Shown here in pieces: positions 18,974-27,704 of a stretch of 64,000 bases of DNA. The stretch lies in the NCBI RefSeq assembly GCF_000615805.1, contig NZ_BAMJ01000009.1, positions 1 through 64,000 of the forward strand. The letters are read 5' to 3'. The stretch is from Latilactobacillus fuchuensis DSM 14340 = JCM 11249. Its GTDB lineage: Bacteria > Bacillota > Bacilli > Lactobacillales > Lactobacillaceae. The notes beneath the pieces were generated by a model that saw only the letters and a program-made list of their open reading frames with translations, was not told where the DNA came from and did not search any database. The stretch's first letter is position 1. Each line of letters begins with the position of its first letter. The translations under genes were made by a program, and so were the position numbers.

Positions 18974-19825
18974 ATGATTGAGGTTCAAGCGAATACGAAA
19001 AAGATTATCATTGCCATGATTTACGGTTTCTTGGCGGCCGTCAGTGTTAATTTATTTTTAGTGCCAGCGCAAACTTATTCAAGTGGGGTCACGGGGATTG
19101 CCCAATTATTAACCGCATTTGTGAGCCATTTGGGCGGTTCATTAAGTGTCGCTGCACTGGTTTTTATTCTAAACGTACCATTATTATTATTGGCCTGGTA
19201 TAAGATTAACCATCAGTATGCGATTTTCAGCATTGTGGCCGTCTTCACAAGTGTTTTATTCTTAAAATTGATTCCGGTACCCGCTCAGCCAATCGTGACT
19301 GAGCGCTTTGCTGGCGCTCTTTTCGGAGGGGCTTTAATTGGGTTAGGCGTTGGCCTTTGTTTCAAAGCTGGTTTTTCAACCGGGGGGACCGATGTTATCG
19401 TCACCTTAGTCGGTCGTCTAACCGGGAAACGGGTTGGCGCTGTCAATAACGTGATTAATGGCCTCATCATTCTGGCCGCGGGGTTATTCTTCGGCTGGGG
19501 CGCTGCGTTATACAGTATCGTCGAAATTTTTGTCTCTAGTTTGTTGATGGATTATATTTATACCCAACAGCAGCGGGTGACCGTCACGATTTTTACCAAG
19601 GATCCAGAAATGCTTAAAAAGCGACTGCGCGAGTTCATTCATGGTGCGACCGAACTAGATGGAACGGGATTATATACGAATGAAGAAACAACGGTCATCA
19701 TGACGGTTGTTTCAAAATACGATTTAACCGCCCTACGTCAGGTTGTCCAAGCCGCCGATCCAAACGCTTTCGTCAATATTCAATCAACGATGAACCTTTG
19801 GGGTAAATTTGAAAATAATGAATAA
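18974..19825 (+). CDS. YitT-family membrane protein (DUF2179 domain)
   Basis: Membrane protein of 283 aa with five to six predicted helices in residues 14-200, including the glycine-rich FKAGFSTGGTDVIVTLVGRL, followed by a cytoplasmic DUF2179 domain (about 205-280; VTIFTKDPEMLKKRL and GTGLYTNEETTVIMTVV). This is the YitT/YpjC architecture of Firmicutes. The role is not established; the cytoplasmic domain resembles small-molecule-sensing folds. Ribosome site GGAGGTG before ATG 18974. Confidence 0.85.
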   Translation: MIEVQANTKKIIIAMIYGFLAAVSVNLFLVPAQTYSSGVTGIAQLLTAFVSHLGGSLSVAALVFILNVPLLLLAWYKINHQYAIFSIVAVFTSVLFLKLIPVPAQPIVTERFAGALFGGALIGLGVGLCFKAGFSTGGTDVIVTLVGRLTGKRVGAVNNVINGLIILAAGLFFGWGAALYSIVEIFVSSLLMDYIYTQQQRVTVTIFTKDPEMLKKRLREFIHGATELDGTGLYTNEETTVIMTVVSKYDLTALRQVVQAADPNAFVNIQSTMNLWGKFENNE

Positions 19826-19828
19826 GCG

Positions 19829-19883
19829 CAAAAACAAGCTGTAATAGCACTCAATTGATGAGTGCTATCACAGCTTGTTTTTT
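19829..19883. terminator. Bidirectional terminator
   Basis: AAAAACAAGCTGTAATAGCACTCA pairs with GAGTGCTATCACAGCTTGTTTTT around a short loop. It serves the YitT gene on one strand and the ABC ATPase gene on the other. Confidence 0.88.
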
Positions 19884-19886
19884 GTT

Positions 19887-20561
19887 TTAACGAATTTGAG
19901 TGAGTGTGCCATCGGCGATTTGCCAAACGTGATCGACTAAATCTAAGACCCGTTCATCGTGCGTAACCATGACGGCCGCGCGGTTTTGTTGGTGAACGGC
20001 GGCTTTAATCGAAGCGACGACTTCGCGGCCGCGTTGGGCGTCTAAGCTAGCGGTTGGTTCGTCGGCTAAGATTAACGGTGGTTCGTTAATGAGTGCCCGG
20101 GCAATGGCAACTCGTTGTTTTTCGCCGCCGGATAGAATCTTGGGATAGTGTTGAAGATGGTGGGCGAGGCCTAGATTAGTTAGAATCGCTTGTGCTTTGG
20201 GTAAATCAACGTGGCCCGCTAAGCGTTGAATCAGGGTCAATTGATCTTGAACCGTTAAGTATGGAATTAATTCAGCGCTTTGGAAGATAAAACCAATCTG
20301 GTTTAAGCGAATCGTTGTTTGGGCCTTAGCGGACAAGCTAGTTAATTCTTGACCGGCCAACGTGATTGTACCGGAAGTCGGGTGTAATAGCGCGCCCATG
20401 ATGGTTAGCAAGGTGCTTTTACCAGTGCCGCTTGGGCCAACGATGGCGGCAAATTCGCCGGTTTGAATTTCGAATGACACATCGTGCAAGACGGTATTGG
20501 TTTGAGCACCGTCGGGATACGTCTTAGAAATATTGGTTAATTTTAAAATCGGTTGAGACAT
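19887..20561 (-). CDS. ABC transporter ATP-binding protein, MacB/LolD type
   Basis: ATPase of 224 aa. Walker A is GPSGTGKST (about residues 42-50), the signature motif LSGGEKQRVAIARAL (near 142) and Walker B LILADEPTASLD (near 164). FtsX-linked ATPases of this type work in lipoprotein release, peptide export or antimicrobial resistance. The start codon overlaps the stop of the permease gene by one base (TAATG), so the two are translationally coupled. Confidence 0.9.
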   Translation of the reverse strand: MSQPILKLTNISKTYPDGAQTNTVLHDVSFEIQTGEFAAIVGPSGTGKSTLLTIMGALLHPTSGTITLAGQELTSLSAKAQTTIRLNQIGFIFQSAELIPYLTVQDQLTLIQRLAGHVDLPKAQAILTNLGLAHHLQHYPKILSGGEKQRVAIARALINEPPLILADEPTASLDAQRGREVVASIKAAVHQQNRAAVMVTHDERVLDLVDHVWQIADGTLTQIR

Positions 20562-21625
20562 TAGGCGTGACCTCCAATGGCTGAAATTGGATCAATTCTG
20601 GTGACTTGAATGAGTGATAATAAGGCGCTTAAGACGGCGACCACTAAGAAAATGGCACTGGTACCACCGATAACGACGGGCGTTAAACTAAAAGGCATGC
20701 TAGTTGGCATAATCAGACTAATCCCAATGATGGCGCCGTCAGCAATCAAGATGGCAATTAACGCTAGGAGGCCGATTTCAGTCAGTAGGTGATTGACTAA
20801 ATAACGGTTTTGAGCGCCGAGGGCTTTTAAGACGCCGAAATCGGCTTTCTTTTGCAACGTCATGATGTAAAAGAAAATGGCCAAGACGAATAATGAAATC
20901 ACGTATAAAAAGCCAATCATTAAGTATAGCGAGCTTTGTTCGGCGGAATAACCTGGAATCGCGCTGATGACTTGTTTGGTGGTCAGCGTTTGATAACCGG
21001 ACGTTGTTGATTTGGTGTGGTCAGAAACGACTGCGTTAAATTGCGTTTTGGTGCTGGGATTAATCAGGAGACCCTGTTGCGCATTTAAATAAATAACTGG
21101 GCTGTGTGAATAGGCGGTCGCGGTGGTGAAACCGGCAATTTGGAATCGATGACCGCTAGTCGTATCTTTGAACCAATCGCCTTTTTGGTAGCCATCGGTT
21201 TGCAATTTGCGGCTGACGACGACTTGGTTCGTTTTTTGGTTGGTCAATTGATGACCACTTGTGATGGTTGGGGCCAGGAATGAATTGGCATCAACCACGA
21301 AGTAGGCGATATCGGTTTTCGCTTTCTGGTGAGCAGTCTGTTGAATCGTCGCTTGATTAACGCTGAGACGCGTATCTGACGTTTTAGTAGTCAGTCGTTG
21401 CCAATCTTGCTCGGTCAGATTAGAACGGTTTAAACGTGCATCAGCGTCTTTTTGAAGGATGAAGGTTTTAGCGGTGGTATTTTTTAAGGCGGAACCACTG
21501 TCGTTGGCCAAGCCGTTCGCCAAACCGGTGATGAACAGCACTAAGAAAACAATCAGAAAAATAATGAAGGCCAGTGCGCTGAATTTAAATTTGCTGTAAC
21601 GTAATTCTTTAAGTGTGAGAAACAT
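20561..21625 (-). CDS. ABC transporter permease, FtsX family
   Basis: Permease of 354 aa with an N-terminal transmembrane segment (about 14-38), a large extracytoplasmic domain (about 40-230) and three C-terminal helices ending in the FtsX domain, including ILKALGAQNRYL-like GVLKALGAQNRYLVNHLL near residue 275. This is the MacB/FtsX topology. With the ATPase it probably moves a hydrophobic or peptide compound across the envelope. Start 21625 is chosen because GGGAGG precedes it. It is divergent from a TetR gene that probably represses it. Confidence 0.87.
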   Translation of the reverse strand: MFLTLKELRYSKFKFSALAFIIFLIVFLVLFITGLANGLANDSGSALKNTTAKTFILQKDADARLNRSNLTEQDWQRLTTKTSDTRLSVNQATIQQTAHQKAKTDIAYFVVDANSFLAPTITSGHQLTNQKTNQVVVSRKLQTDGYQKGDWFKDTTSGHRFQIAGFTTATAYSHSPVIYLNAQQGLLINPSTKTQFNAVVSDHTKSTTSGYQTLTTKQVISAIPGYSAEQSSLYLMIGFLYVISLFVLAIFFYIMTLQKKADFGVLKALGAQNRYLVNHLLTEIGLLALIAILIADGAIIGISLIMPTSMPFSLTPVVIGGTSAIFLVVAVLSALLSLIQVTRIDPISAIGGHA

Positions 21626-21700
21626 GGTGAACCTCCCAATCAGTTGATATCTCAACTATAAGAAAGTTTGCTGGGCGAAACAATCATCAGAATAGGCGCA

Positions 21701-21722
21701 ATTGTGTTATAATGCACACAAT
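21701..21722. promoter_or_regulatory. TetR operator overlapping a -10 box
   Basis: ATTGTGT and ACACAAT are perfect inverted arms around an 8-bp spacer that holds TATAAT (21708-21713). The site is 35 bp before the TetR start and 76 bp before the divergent ABC operon, the expected position for self-repression and control of the ABC genes. Confidence 0.72.
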
Positions 21723-21756
21723 CAACCTAATTGTGGTGTAAAAGGAGTTCTTTTTG

Positions 21757-22326
21757 ATGGCGAATGTCGATCGGCGTGCACGTAAAACCCAAACAGCGAT
21801 TTTAAATCAATTTATTAATCTCATGGCGCAAAAGCCGATTAGCGAGATTACGATTCGGGAACTCGCCGAAGCCGCCGATATTAATCGGCGGACTTTTTAC
21901 CTGCATTATACGGATATTTATGATTTATTACGGCAGACCGAAGATCAGGTGATTGTTCAATTTCAACAGGCCTTAACCACGTTTACGACCGCTGATCATG
22001 AATTATCAACGGGCCAAGCGTATTTTAAGATGATTATGCAATACGTGACTGAACATCAGCGGCTCTTGGGCGTTTTGTGTCAGAATCCGGATTCGGAACT
22101 GATGAATAAATTGGTCAAAATGACGATTGATGAAGGCCAACGGGTGATTGCATTTAAAGACCCACAAATGGCACCGTTTATTCTAAACTACTGTTGTTGG
22201 GGGATTATCGGGATTTTACACACGGCGATGCGCCAAGCGACAGTCGATTCGGAAACTTTGAATACGCTAGTCGACCAGCTGTTAGTCAGTTCGTTAGCGG
22301 TCGGGGAAGCAACCGATTACGTTTAA
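21757..22326 (+). CDS. TetR/AcrR-family regulator
   Basis: Regulator of 189 aa. The N-terminal helix-turn-helix is ISEITIRELAEAADINRRTF (about 28-47), followed by YLHYTDIYDLLRQTE, and the C-terminal ~130 residues form the ligand and dimer domain, which is family-specific. It is divergent from an FtsX-type ABC exporter, so it most likely represses that operon. ATG 21757 follows AAAGGAG; a TTG three bases earlier is unnecessary. Confidence 0.87.
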   Translation: MANVDRRARKTQTAILNQFINLMAQKPISEITIRELAEAADINRRTFYLHYTDIYDLLRQTEDQVIVQFQQALTTFTTADHELSTGQAYFKMIMQYVTEHQRLLGVLCQNPDSELMNKLVKMTIDEGQRVIAFKDPQMAPFILNYCCWGIIGILHTAMRQATVDSETLNTLVDQLLVSSLAVGEATDYV

Positions 22327-22341
22327 AAAATATAACCAAAT

Positions 22342-22381
22342 AAAAAAACGACCAATCCAGTCCGGATTAGTCGATTTTTTA
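22342..22381. terminator. Bidirectional terminator
   Basis: CGACCAATCC pairs with GGATTAGTCG, with A and T runs outside. It ends both the TetR gene and the DUF2187-type gene, whose stop codon lies at its right edge. Confidence 0.85.
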
Positions 22382-22587
22382 TTTAGCGGCGGTTAGTTGT
22401 TTTAAATTAACCACTAACTTGTTATTCAATTCAGAAACATTCGTTTTATCAGCTGGATCGAAATCCGTAATGTTAATGAGGCTGAATTTTCGTAAACTTT
22501 TTCAACGGTCCCAGTAAAAGGAGCGTCCATGTCTTCGGTCACTTTACCAGTGACCACATCGCCGATATTGAGGCTTTCTTTATCCAT
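22379..22587 (-). pseudogene. Small DUF2187-type protein gene with one-base frameshift
   Basis: The frame starts at 22587 with MDKESLNIGDVVTGKV after AAGGAG and reads a KOW/SH3-like small basic domain (PFTGTVEKVYENSA). It then shifts near 22488; in the written frame the product ends in an unrelated tail at 22426. Adding one base (GCCTCA to GCCCTCA on the coding strand) restores a 69-aa protein continuing INITDFDPADKTNVSELN and ending QLTAAK, with the stop at the edge of the terminator. The restored sequence matches the DUF2187 (YkvS) type as I know it, of unknown function. Confidence 0.72.
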
Positions 22588-22795
22588 TTTAAAAACTCCT
22601 TTAGACTTAATTAAAATTACCAAATAAGCTGATAATAAACTATGCGGGATTAAATAGCAAGCTATATCATAGCTGAATCAGATTAATAGCGCTTAAATTA
22701 GAAATTAATCAGCAAGTGCTATTTAAATTGGGGCTTAAATAAGCTAAAATAGACCCTGTGTTACCGGTTACAAAAAATGGACGCGGGGAGTTAAT

Positions 22796-23638
22796 ATGGA
22801 ACCTTATTTAATTTTTTCAGATATTGATGGGACTTTAGTGGTTGATCATCAGATTGTAACGCCGTTTACCAAACAGGTGATTCGGACGTTACAACAACGG
22901 GACGTCATTTTTTACATCGCGACCGGCCGGTTATATAATCTAGGCAAAGTGATTGCCCGTCAAATTAATGATGAGGTGCGAATTGTCGCTTCGAATGGCG
23001 CGGTTTTTGAAGATCAGAATCAGTTGAGAAAAAAGCGGCTCGGTAAGGCGGCCTTAAAAGCGGCTTACGAAGCAGCGCAAGCTGATCCAGGATTATCAGC
23101 CCACTTCTTCACAACTGATGCGGTTTATTATACACAAGAAATCCCCCGATTTGTGGCGCGGGATGCGGGGAATCTGACGAGTATGGGCGCTGAAATTACG
23201 CATGATGCAGTCACTGATTTAGACATGTTAATGAACATGAGTGATCAAATTATTAACGGGATTATTATTGGACGGGGGGTTCCAACCGCGCTAGCTGATG
23301 CCCGACAACGGTTAATTGACCAAGATGTGATGAGTATTTCATCTTCGGGACCCGATAATATTGAATTGATTCCGAAAAATATCGATAAAGCCACGGCGAT
23401 TCGACAGATTCAAACGTTGCACGACATTGACGCTGATCACACGTTTGTTTTTGGGGATGGTCAAAACGATTTAGGGATGCTCCAAGAAGCCAAATATAGC
23501 GTGGCGATGGGCAATGCATTACCCGAAGTCAAAGCAGTTGCCAACTACGTGACTGAAACGAATAATAACGATGGTGTGGCGCGCTTTTTACAACAACAAT
23601 TCAACTTAGAAATTCCGAATACGGAAGTTGGTTTATAA
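22796..23638 (+). CDS. Cof-type HAD-superfamily sugar phosphatase
   Basis: Hydrolase of 280 aa. Motif I is FSDIDGTLV with nucleophile D9 and acid/base D11, the C2-type cap lies in the middle (about 85-185), and motifs III-IV are IDKATAIRQI and VFGDGQNDLGML near residue 220. Such enzymes dephosphorylate sugar phosphates, flavin mononucleotide or pyridoxal phosphate; the substrate is unclear. Ribosome site GGGGAG. Stands alone before a tRNA gene. Confidence 0.87.
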   Translation: MEPYLIFSDIDGTLVVDHQIVTPFTKQVIRTLQQRDVIFYIATGRLYNLGKVIARQINDEVRIVASNGAVFEDQNQLRKKRLGKAALKAAYEAAQADPGLSAHFFTTDAVYYTQEIPRFVARDAGNLTSMGAEITHDAVTDLDMLMNMSDQIINGIIIGRGVPTALADARQRLIDQDVMSISSSGPDNIELIPKNIDKATAIRQIQTLHDIDADHTFVFGDGQNDLGMLQEAKYSVAMGNALPEVKAVANYVTETNNNDGVARFLQQQFNLEIPNTEVGL

Positions 23639-23701
23639 GGGTTGACCCGCTTTTTATTTTTGGTTATACTATTATCACGGTGTTAAATGAGCCGTGAGAA
23701 T

Positions 23702-23774
23702 GCTGTTTTAGCTCAGTAGGTAGAGCATCACCATGGTAAGGTGGGGGTCGTCGGTTCAAATCCGATAAACAGCT
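23702..23774 (+). tRNA. tRNA-Thr (anticodon GGT)
   Basis: Cloverleaf: acceptor GCTGTTT/AAACAGC, D stem GCTC/GAGC, anticodon stem TCACC/GGTGG with loop ATGGTAA (anticodon GGT), T arm GTCGG-TTCAAAT-CCGAT. The 73-nt gene lacks an encoded CCA. It reads ACC and ACU threonine codons. Confidence 0.95.
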
Positions 23775-23784
23775 TATAAAAGTA

Positions 23785-23828
23785 AAAAATAGGTCGCAAC
23801 TTTTTAGTGAGAGTTGTGGCCTATTTTT
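23785..23828 (+). terminator. Terminator of tRNA-Thr
   Basis: AAAAATAGGTCGCAACT pairs with AGTTGTGGCCTATTTTT. Confidence 0.88.
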
Positions 23829-23850
23829 AACCCATTAAGGAGGAATTGTG

Positions 23851-24378
23851 ATGCGTTCAGCAGTCTTTTATGGGGCCATTTCGTTAGATGGTTATTTAGC
23901 CGATCGGGATCAACAGATTGATTGGTTGGAGAAGTTTGAGGTGCCCGATGCGATTAATCAAGCTTACACTGATTTTATGGCGACCATTGATACGTTGATT
24001 ATCGGCCGGAATAGTTTTGATTACGTGGCAAGTCAATTTGCAGAATATCCTTACCCAGAACTGATGAATTACGTCTACACGTCGCGTCCGTTACCACAAG
24101 CCTCCGCACAGATTCAGGTGCCGACGCAGACCCCAACTGAATTGGTCAAAAGTCTTAAAACCCAACCGGGCCAAGATTTATGGGTCGTCGGTGGCGGTCG
24201 GATTGTGACCGAATTAATCGCTAATCAGCAATTGGATAAAATGATTATTCAAGTGGCACCGATTCTATTAGGTGGCGGTTACCGCTTATTCGAAGCACTT
24301 AATCAGCAAACCCAATTCGAATTAGTGTCCGTCGTCAAAATGGGTCAGTACACAGAAATGACGTTGGTTAAAAAATAA
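23851..24378 (+). CDS. Dihydrofolate reductase family protein (RibD C-terminal type)
   Basis: Protein of 175 aa with the fold of the RibD reductase domain: SLDGYLADRDQQIDWLEKF at residues 10-28, TLIIGRNSFDYV near 50, and the NADPH-binding LWVVGGGRIVTELI near 111 followed by APILLGGGYRLF. It is too short for a full RibD. Probably an NADPH-dependent reductase of unknown substrate. ATG 23851 follows AAGGAGG. A paralogue lies at 34953-35495. Confidence 0.85.
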   Translation: MRSAVFYGAISLDGYLADRDQQIDWLEKFEVPDAINQAYTDFMATIDTLIIGRNSFDYVASQFAEYPYPELMNYVYTSRPLPQASAQIQVPTQTPTELVKSLKTQPGQDLWVVGGGRIVTELIANQQLDKMIIQVAPILLGGGYRLFEALNQQTQFELVSVVKMGQYTEMTLVKK

Positions 24379-24384
24379 GCTAGC

Positions 24385-24416
24385 AAAAAACACAGCCCAA
24401 GTTGGGCTGTGTTTTT
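24385..24416 (+). terminator. Terminator of the reductase gene
   Basis: AAAAACACAGCCCA pairs with TGGGCTGTGTTTTT around a very short loop. Confidence 0.88.
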
Positions 24417-24513
24417 GCTTTAGTAACATGTTTCTCTCGACTTCGGGGTAGTTTAATGTAGACTGGGAAGCATCAAGTCCATTACCATTAAGTGATGAAG
24501 CGAGGGGAAAAAG

Positions 24514-25038
24514 ATGACGATTGGTGAAATATTAAAGGCAAAACGAAAAGCATTACTGATGACGCAAGAACAAGTGGCTGAACAAATTTTCGTCTCGCAG
24601 AAATCCATTTCAAATTGGGAGACCCAAAAGACGTATCCGGATATTGATAGTCTCATTCGCTTGGCCCATCTCTATCAGTTATCGTTAGATCAAATATTAT
24701 TGGAAGATTCGGATATTGTTAAAAATATCAAGAAACAATCTGAATTAAAAACGATGCAAAAATTAGCAATACCACCGATGATAACCAATATTGGGCTAAC
24801 CCTCTTAGCGGCGACTCAGAATTGGTGGGGTCCAGCTTCGATACAAGCATTAATCATTATTTTGATTAGTATGTTTGCCAACTTTATTCCGATGTTTTAT
24901 TTTAGGATAAAGGTAGATGAACTAGCCAATCAAGTTGATAAAAAGAAGCTTGCCAATTGGTTACTTGTACTTTATATTGTGGCTGTGATTATCATAGCCG
25001 TTGTGATTCTACATTTTTTACCCAATCTGTTTAAATGA
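24514..25038 (+). CDS. XRE-type DNA-binding protein with membrane anchor
   Basis: Protein of 174 aa. Residues 6-60 are a Cro/CI helix-turn-helix (MTQEQVAEQIFVSQKSISNW). From about residue 83 there are three hydrophobic helices (roughly 83-98, 107-128, 145-168). Membrane-tethered XRE regulators of this kind are common in lactobacilli and sense membrane or antimicrobial signals in some cases; its target is unknown. Ribosome site GAGGGG. No terminator separates it from the convergent helD, whose stop is 14 bp away. Confidence 0.82.
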   Translation: MTIGEILKAKRKALLMTQEQVAEQIFVSQKSISNWETQKTYPDIDSLIRLAHLYQLSLDQILLEDSDIVKNIKKQSELKTMQKLAIPPMITNIGLTLLAATQNWWGPASIQALIIILISMFANFIPMFYFRIKVDELANQVDKKKLANWLLVLYIVAVIIIAVVILHFLPNLFK

Positions 25039-25052
25039 GTCGTTATTTTAGA

Positions 25053-27344
25053 TTAGGATGTTAATAACGGTAATGGTGTTTCATACAACGTTGCCGGTAA
25101 TTGGCTAATCAATGGGCTAATTTGGCCAATCCCCACAATTGTAATGTCATGCATTGCCCGGGTAATTAATGTGTAGAGTAAATCGCGGTCGCTGGCTTGA
25201 TTAAAGGTCGTCGCCGAAACGTCGTAACCGACAACTGCGTCGAATTCAAGGCCTTTGGCGAGGTATAACGGTAAAATTAAAATCCCTTTAGGTAAGCTGC
25301 GCGTTGTATCTTTAATTAAGGTGACTTGTTCATCGGGCGTTAGACTCGCGTACAATTGATGGGCCGTTTGTTGATTCTTGGTTAGAATCGCGATGGTCGC
25401 ATGGGTTTGTTGGAGTCGAAAGAGTTCCTGAACGAGTGCGGCGTGGCTGTCTGTGTTGGTCGTTGTGATGACCCGTGGTAAGCGGCCGTCACGACTGAAG
25501 GCCTGTAATGCGGTCTCAGGTGGCAATAAAGCTTTGGCAAAGTTGGTAATCGGTGCGGTCGCACGGTAACTCTTAGTCAACTGAATTTGATTTAACTTCA
25601 GTTGTGGGAACGCCGCCGTTAACTGGTCAATAAAATGACCGTTTTGGTAACTAGCGGTGAAAATATTCTGCGCATAATCCCCCAAGGCGGTTAGTTTCGC
25701 GTTGGGAAAAGCATGGTGGATATAGATGAACTGCGCAATGCTATAATCCTGCATCTCATCAATGAACAGGTATTGAATCCCGTGATTCTGACCACTATCG
25801 GTCAATAAATCACGTAGATAGAGAATGGGTGCCGCGTCGCTGAGACCGACTAAGTGACGTTCATTATTTTGGGCGACTTGGTCAATCATCGCTTGCCAAA
25901 CGTTGGCTGGCATTTCTGATGGACAAACGGTCGCTAAGAATTGTTGGTATTCCGTATAGATATCTAAGAAATAGTCGTTATAAATTGCCGTATATAAATC
26001 ATCAAAATGAGCTTTCACAATTTCCCGGGCAATAAAAGCTTGTTCATCGTCGCCAGAAGCAAACTCGCGTTGTCCAATCAGAGCGCGGTACGCATCGTTG
26101 GTTAACCCATCAATCCGGTCGGCGACCCAATCGAGTTGAACTTCTAAGTTAATTTGCCGTTTTAACCGTTGAATCAAAGTGCTTTTAGTCGCTAGAAATT
26201 TATCACCCGGCAACATGTTGTGCGGTAAGGCCATATAAATTGCATTGATTTGGTCTTTGGTGAAGAACGGCCGGTCTTCGAAATAAAGGTCGTTAAACGC
26301 TAATGGTTGATTGGAAACTTGTTTGACGTAGGTTTGAATGGCCTGCATAAAGTCGGCGCTTTCCTTAAACCGGCGCATCGCTTGCGTTAATTCGGGGAAA
26401 TTGGTTTGGTCTTTTTCAAAGCGGTTAAAGAGGTTCTCAACTTGGAGTCCCGCGAAACGGTGACTGAGAAATTCAGCCATCGTGACTTGGCGCATATTCT
26501 TTTCGCCTAGACTGGGGAGGACTTCTGAAATGTAATGACTGAATAAGCGGTTCGGCGAGAACAACACCATTTGGTCGGCTTCGAGTTGGTCGCGACTGTG
26601 GTACAGTAGATACGCAATTCGTTGGAGAACGGCGGATGTTTTACCACTCCCGGCGACCCCTTGGACGATTAATAGATCAGCGGTTGTGTCGCGAATGATG
26701 TCGTTTTGATCCTTTTGAATCGTGGCGACGATGTTTTGCATGTATTCGTCACTCTGTTGGCCTAAGACAGCTTGCAATAATTCATCGCCAACCGTTTCGT
26801 TGGTGTCAAAAAGGTGTTCAATATGACCGGCTTTAATTTTAAACTGCCGCTTGAGGGTTAAATCCACCGTCATGGGGCCCATGGGTGTTTCGTAGGCAAC
26901 TGGGCCTAAAGTCCCGTTATAATAAATACTGGCAATCGGTGCGCGCCAATCATAGACTAGGAATTCATCGTCTTCATTCATAAAAGTCGCTGTACCGATG
27001 TAGAGTGATTCGGATTCACCGTCTTCGGTGATATCAATCCGACCGAAATACGGTGAGTCGGCTAAATCAGTTAATCGTTGTTGTTGACTGGTTAATAATT
27101 TTTCGTTTTCAACGGCGGCCGCCACTAATTGCTTTTGTTGTTGAACGGCGGCGTTGGTTTCCATCCGATCATCGACTTCGGTAATATTAATTTTGGTATT
27201 ATCGCCGTAGCGTTGTTCGATATCTTGGGTTTCGCTAGCAGCATTGGCCAGTTGCTGGTTGATAGTGGCTAAGCGCTGTTTAATTTGAGTCGTCGTGATA
27301 GTCACGCGTCGTTGTTCATCTGCTTTGGTATTGGCTTCAATCAT
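25053..27344 (-). CDS. helD: RNA polymerase recycling motor HelD (UvrD/Rep-like helicase)
   Basis: Superfamily-1 helicase-like ATPase of 763 aa. The first ~90 residues form the N-terminal coiled-coil arm, Walker A is GVAGSGKTS (about 229-237), the DEMQD Walker B lies near residue 527, and YLAKGLEFDAVVGYDVS is the motif V region near the C-terminus. In Bacillus and other Firmicutes HelD removes stalled RNA polymerase from DNA. Start 27344 follows GGAGG. Monocistronic and divergent from trpS. Confidence 0.88.
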   Translation of the reverse strand: MIEANTKADEQRRVTITTTQIKQRLATINQQLANAASETQDIEQRYGDNTKINITEVDDRMETNAAVQQQKQLVAAAVENEKLLTSQQQRLTDLADSPYFGRIDITEDGESESLYIGTATFMNEDDEFLVYDWRAPIASIYYNGTLGPVAYETPMGPMTVDLTLKRQFKIKAGHIEHLFDTNETVGDELLQAVLGQQSDEYMQNIVATIQKDQNDIIRDTTADLLIVQGVAGSGKTSAVLQRIAYLLYHSRDQLEADQMVLFSPNRLFSHYISEVLPSLGEKNMRQVTMAEFLSHRFAGLQVENLFNRFEKDQTNFPELTQAMRRFKESADFMQAIQTYVKQVSNQPLAFNDLYFEDRPFFTKDQINAIYMALPHNMLPGDKFLATKSTLIQRLKRQINLEVQLDWVADRIDGLTNDAYRALIGQREFASGDDEQAFIAREIVKAHFDDLYTAIYNDYFLDIYTEYQQFLATVCPSEMPANVWQAMIDQVAQNNERHLVGLSDAAPILYLRDLLTDSGQNHGIQYLFIDEMQDYSIAQFIYIHHAFPNAKLTALGDYAQNIFTASYQNGHFIDQLTAAFPQLKLNQIQLTKSYRATAPITNFAKALLPPETALQAFSRDGRLPRVITTTNTDSHAALVQELFRLQQTHATIAILTKNQQTAHQLYASLTPDEQVTLIKDTTRSLPKGILILPLYLAKGLEFDAVVGYDVSATTFNQASDRDLLYTLITRAMHDITIVGIGQISPLISQLPATLYETPLPLLTS

Positions 27345-27405
27345 GGTTGGCCTCCGATTAGTTAGTTTTTACATTATAGTCGCCTTTGTCTCAAAAAGCG
27401 ACCGA

Positions 27406-27434
27406 TTGACATTTTAATTAAAGTTCGTTAAGAT
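27406..27434 (+). promoter_or_regulatory. Promoter of the trpS T-box leader
   Basis: TTGACA (27406-27411), 17-bp spacer, TAAGAT (27429-27434). Transcription should begin near 27441. Confidence 0.75.
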
Positions 27435-27440
27435 GACATT

Positions 27441-27674
27441 AATTCAACAGACAGTGTAAAGGATAAGTAATTAGTTTGCTCTTTTGAACAGGAAGCGACG
27501 ATACTGAGAAGTCGCCAGATTCAAACTAATGAATGGCCCTTTAATCAGGAATTGGCGATAAACCAATTCGGGTAGCGCCCTTATCGCATGAGTGGCACGG
27601 TTTTTTTCGTGCAATTTAGGTGGTACCACGTGTTAGCGTCCTAATTGTGAACAACAATTAGGACGCTTTTTTTA
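27441..27674 (+). promoter_or_regulatory. T-box riboswitch specific for tRNA-Trp
   Basis: The leader has the conserved T-box AGGTGGTACCACG at 27618-27630, which pairs with uncharged tRNA. Stem I is closed by AAAGG/CCTTT and ATTAGTTTG/CAAACTAAT; the internal specifier loop holds TGG (27534-27536), the Trp codon. A strong terminator, GCGTCCTAATTGT/ACAATTAGGACGC plus T7 (27636-27674), precedes trpS. Low charging of tRNA-Trp should allow read-through. Confidence 0.93.
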
Positions 27675-27704
27675 GTTGATAAATGAATATTGGAGGAAAT
27701 CATT

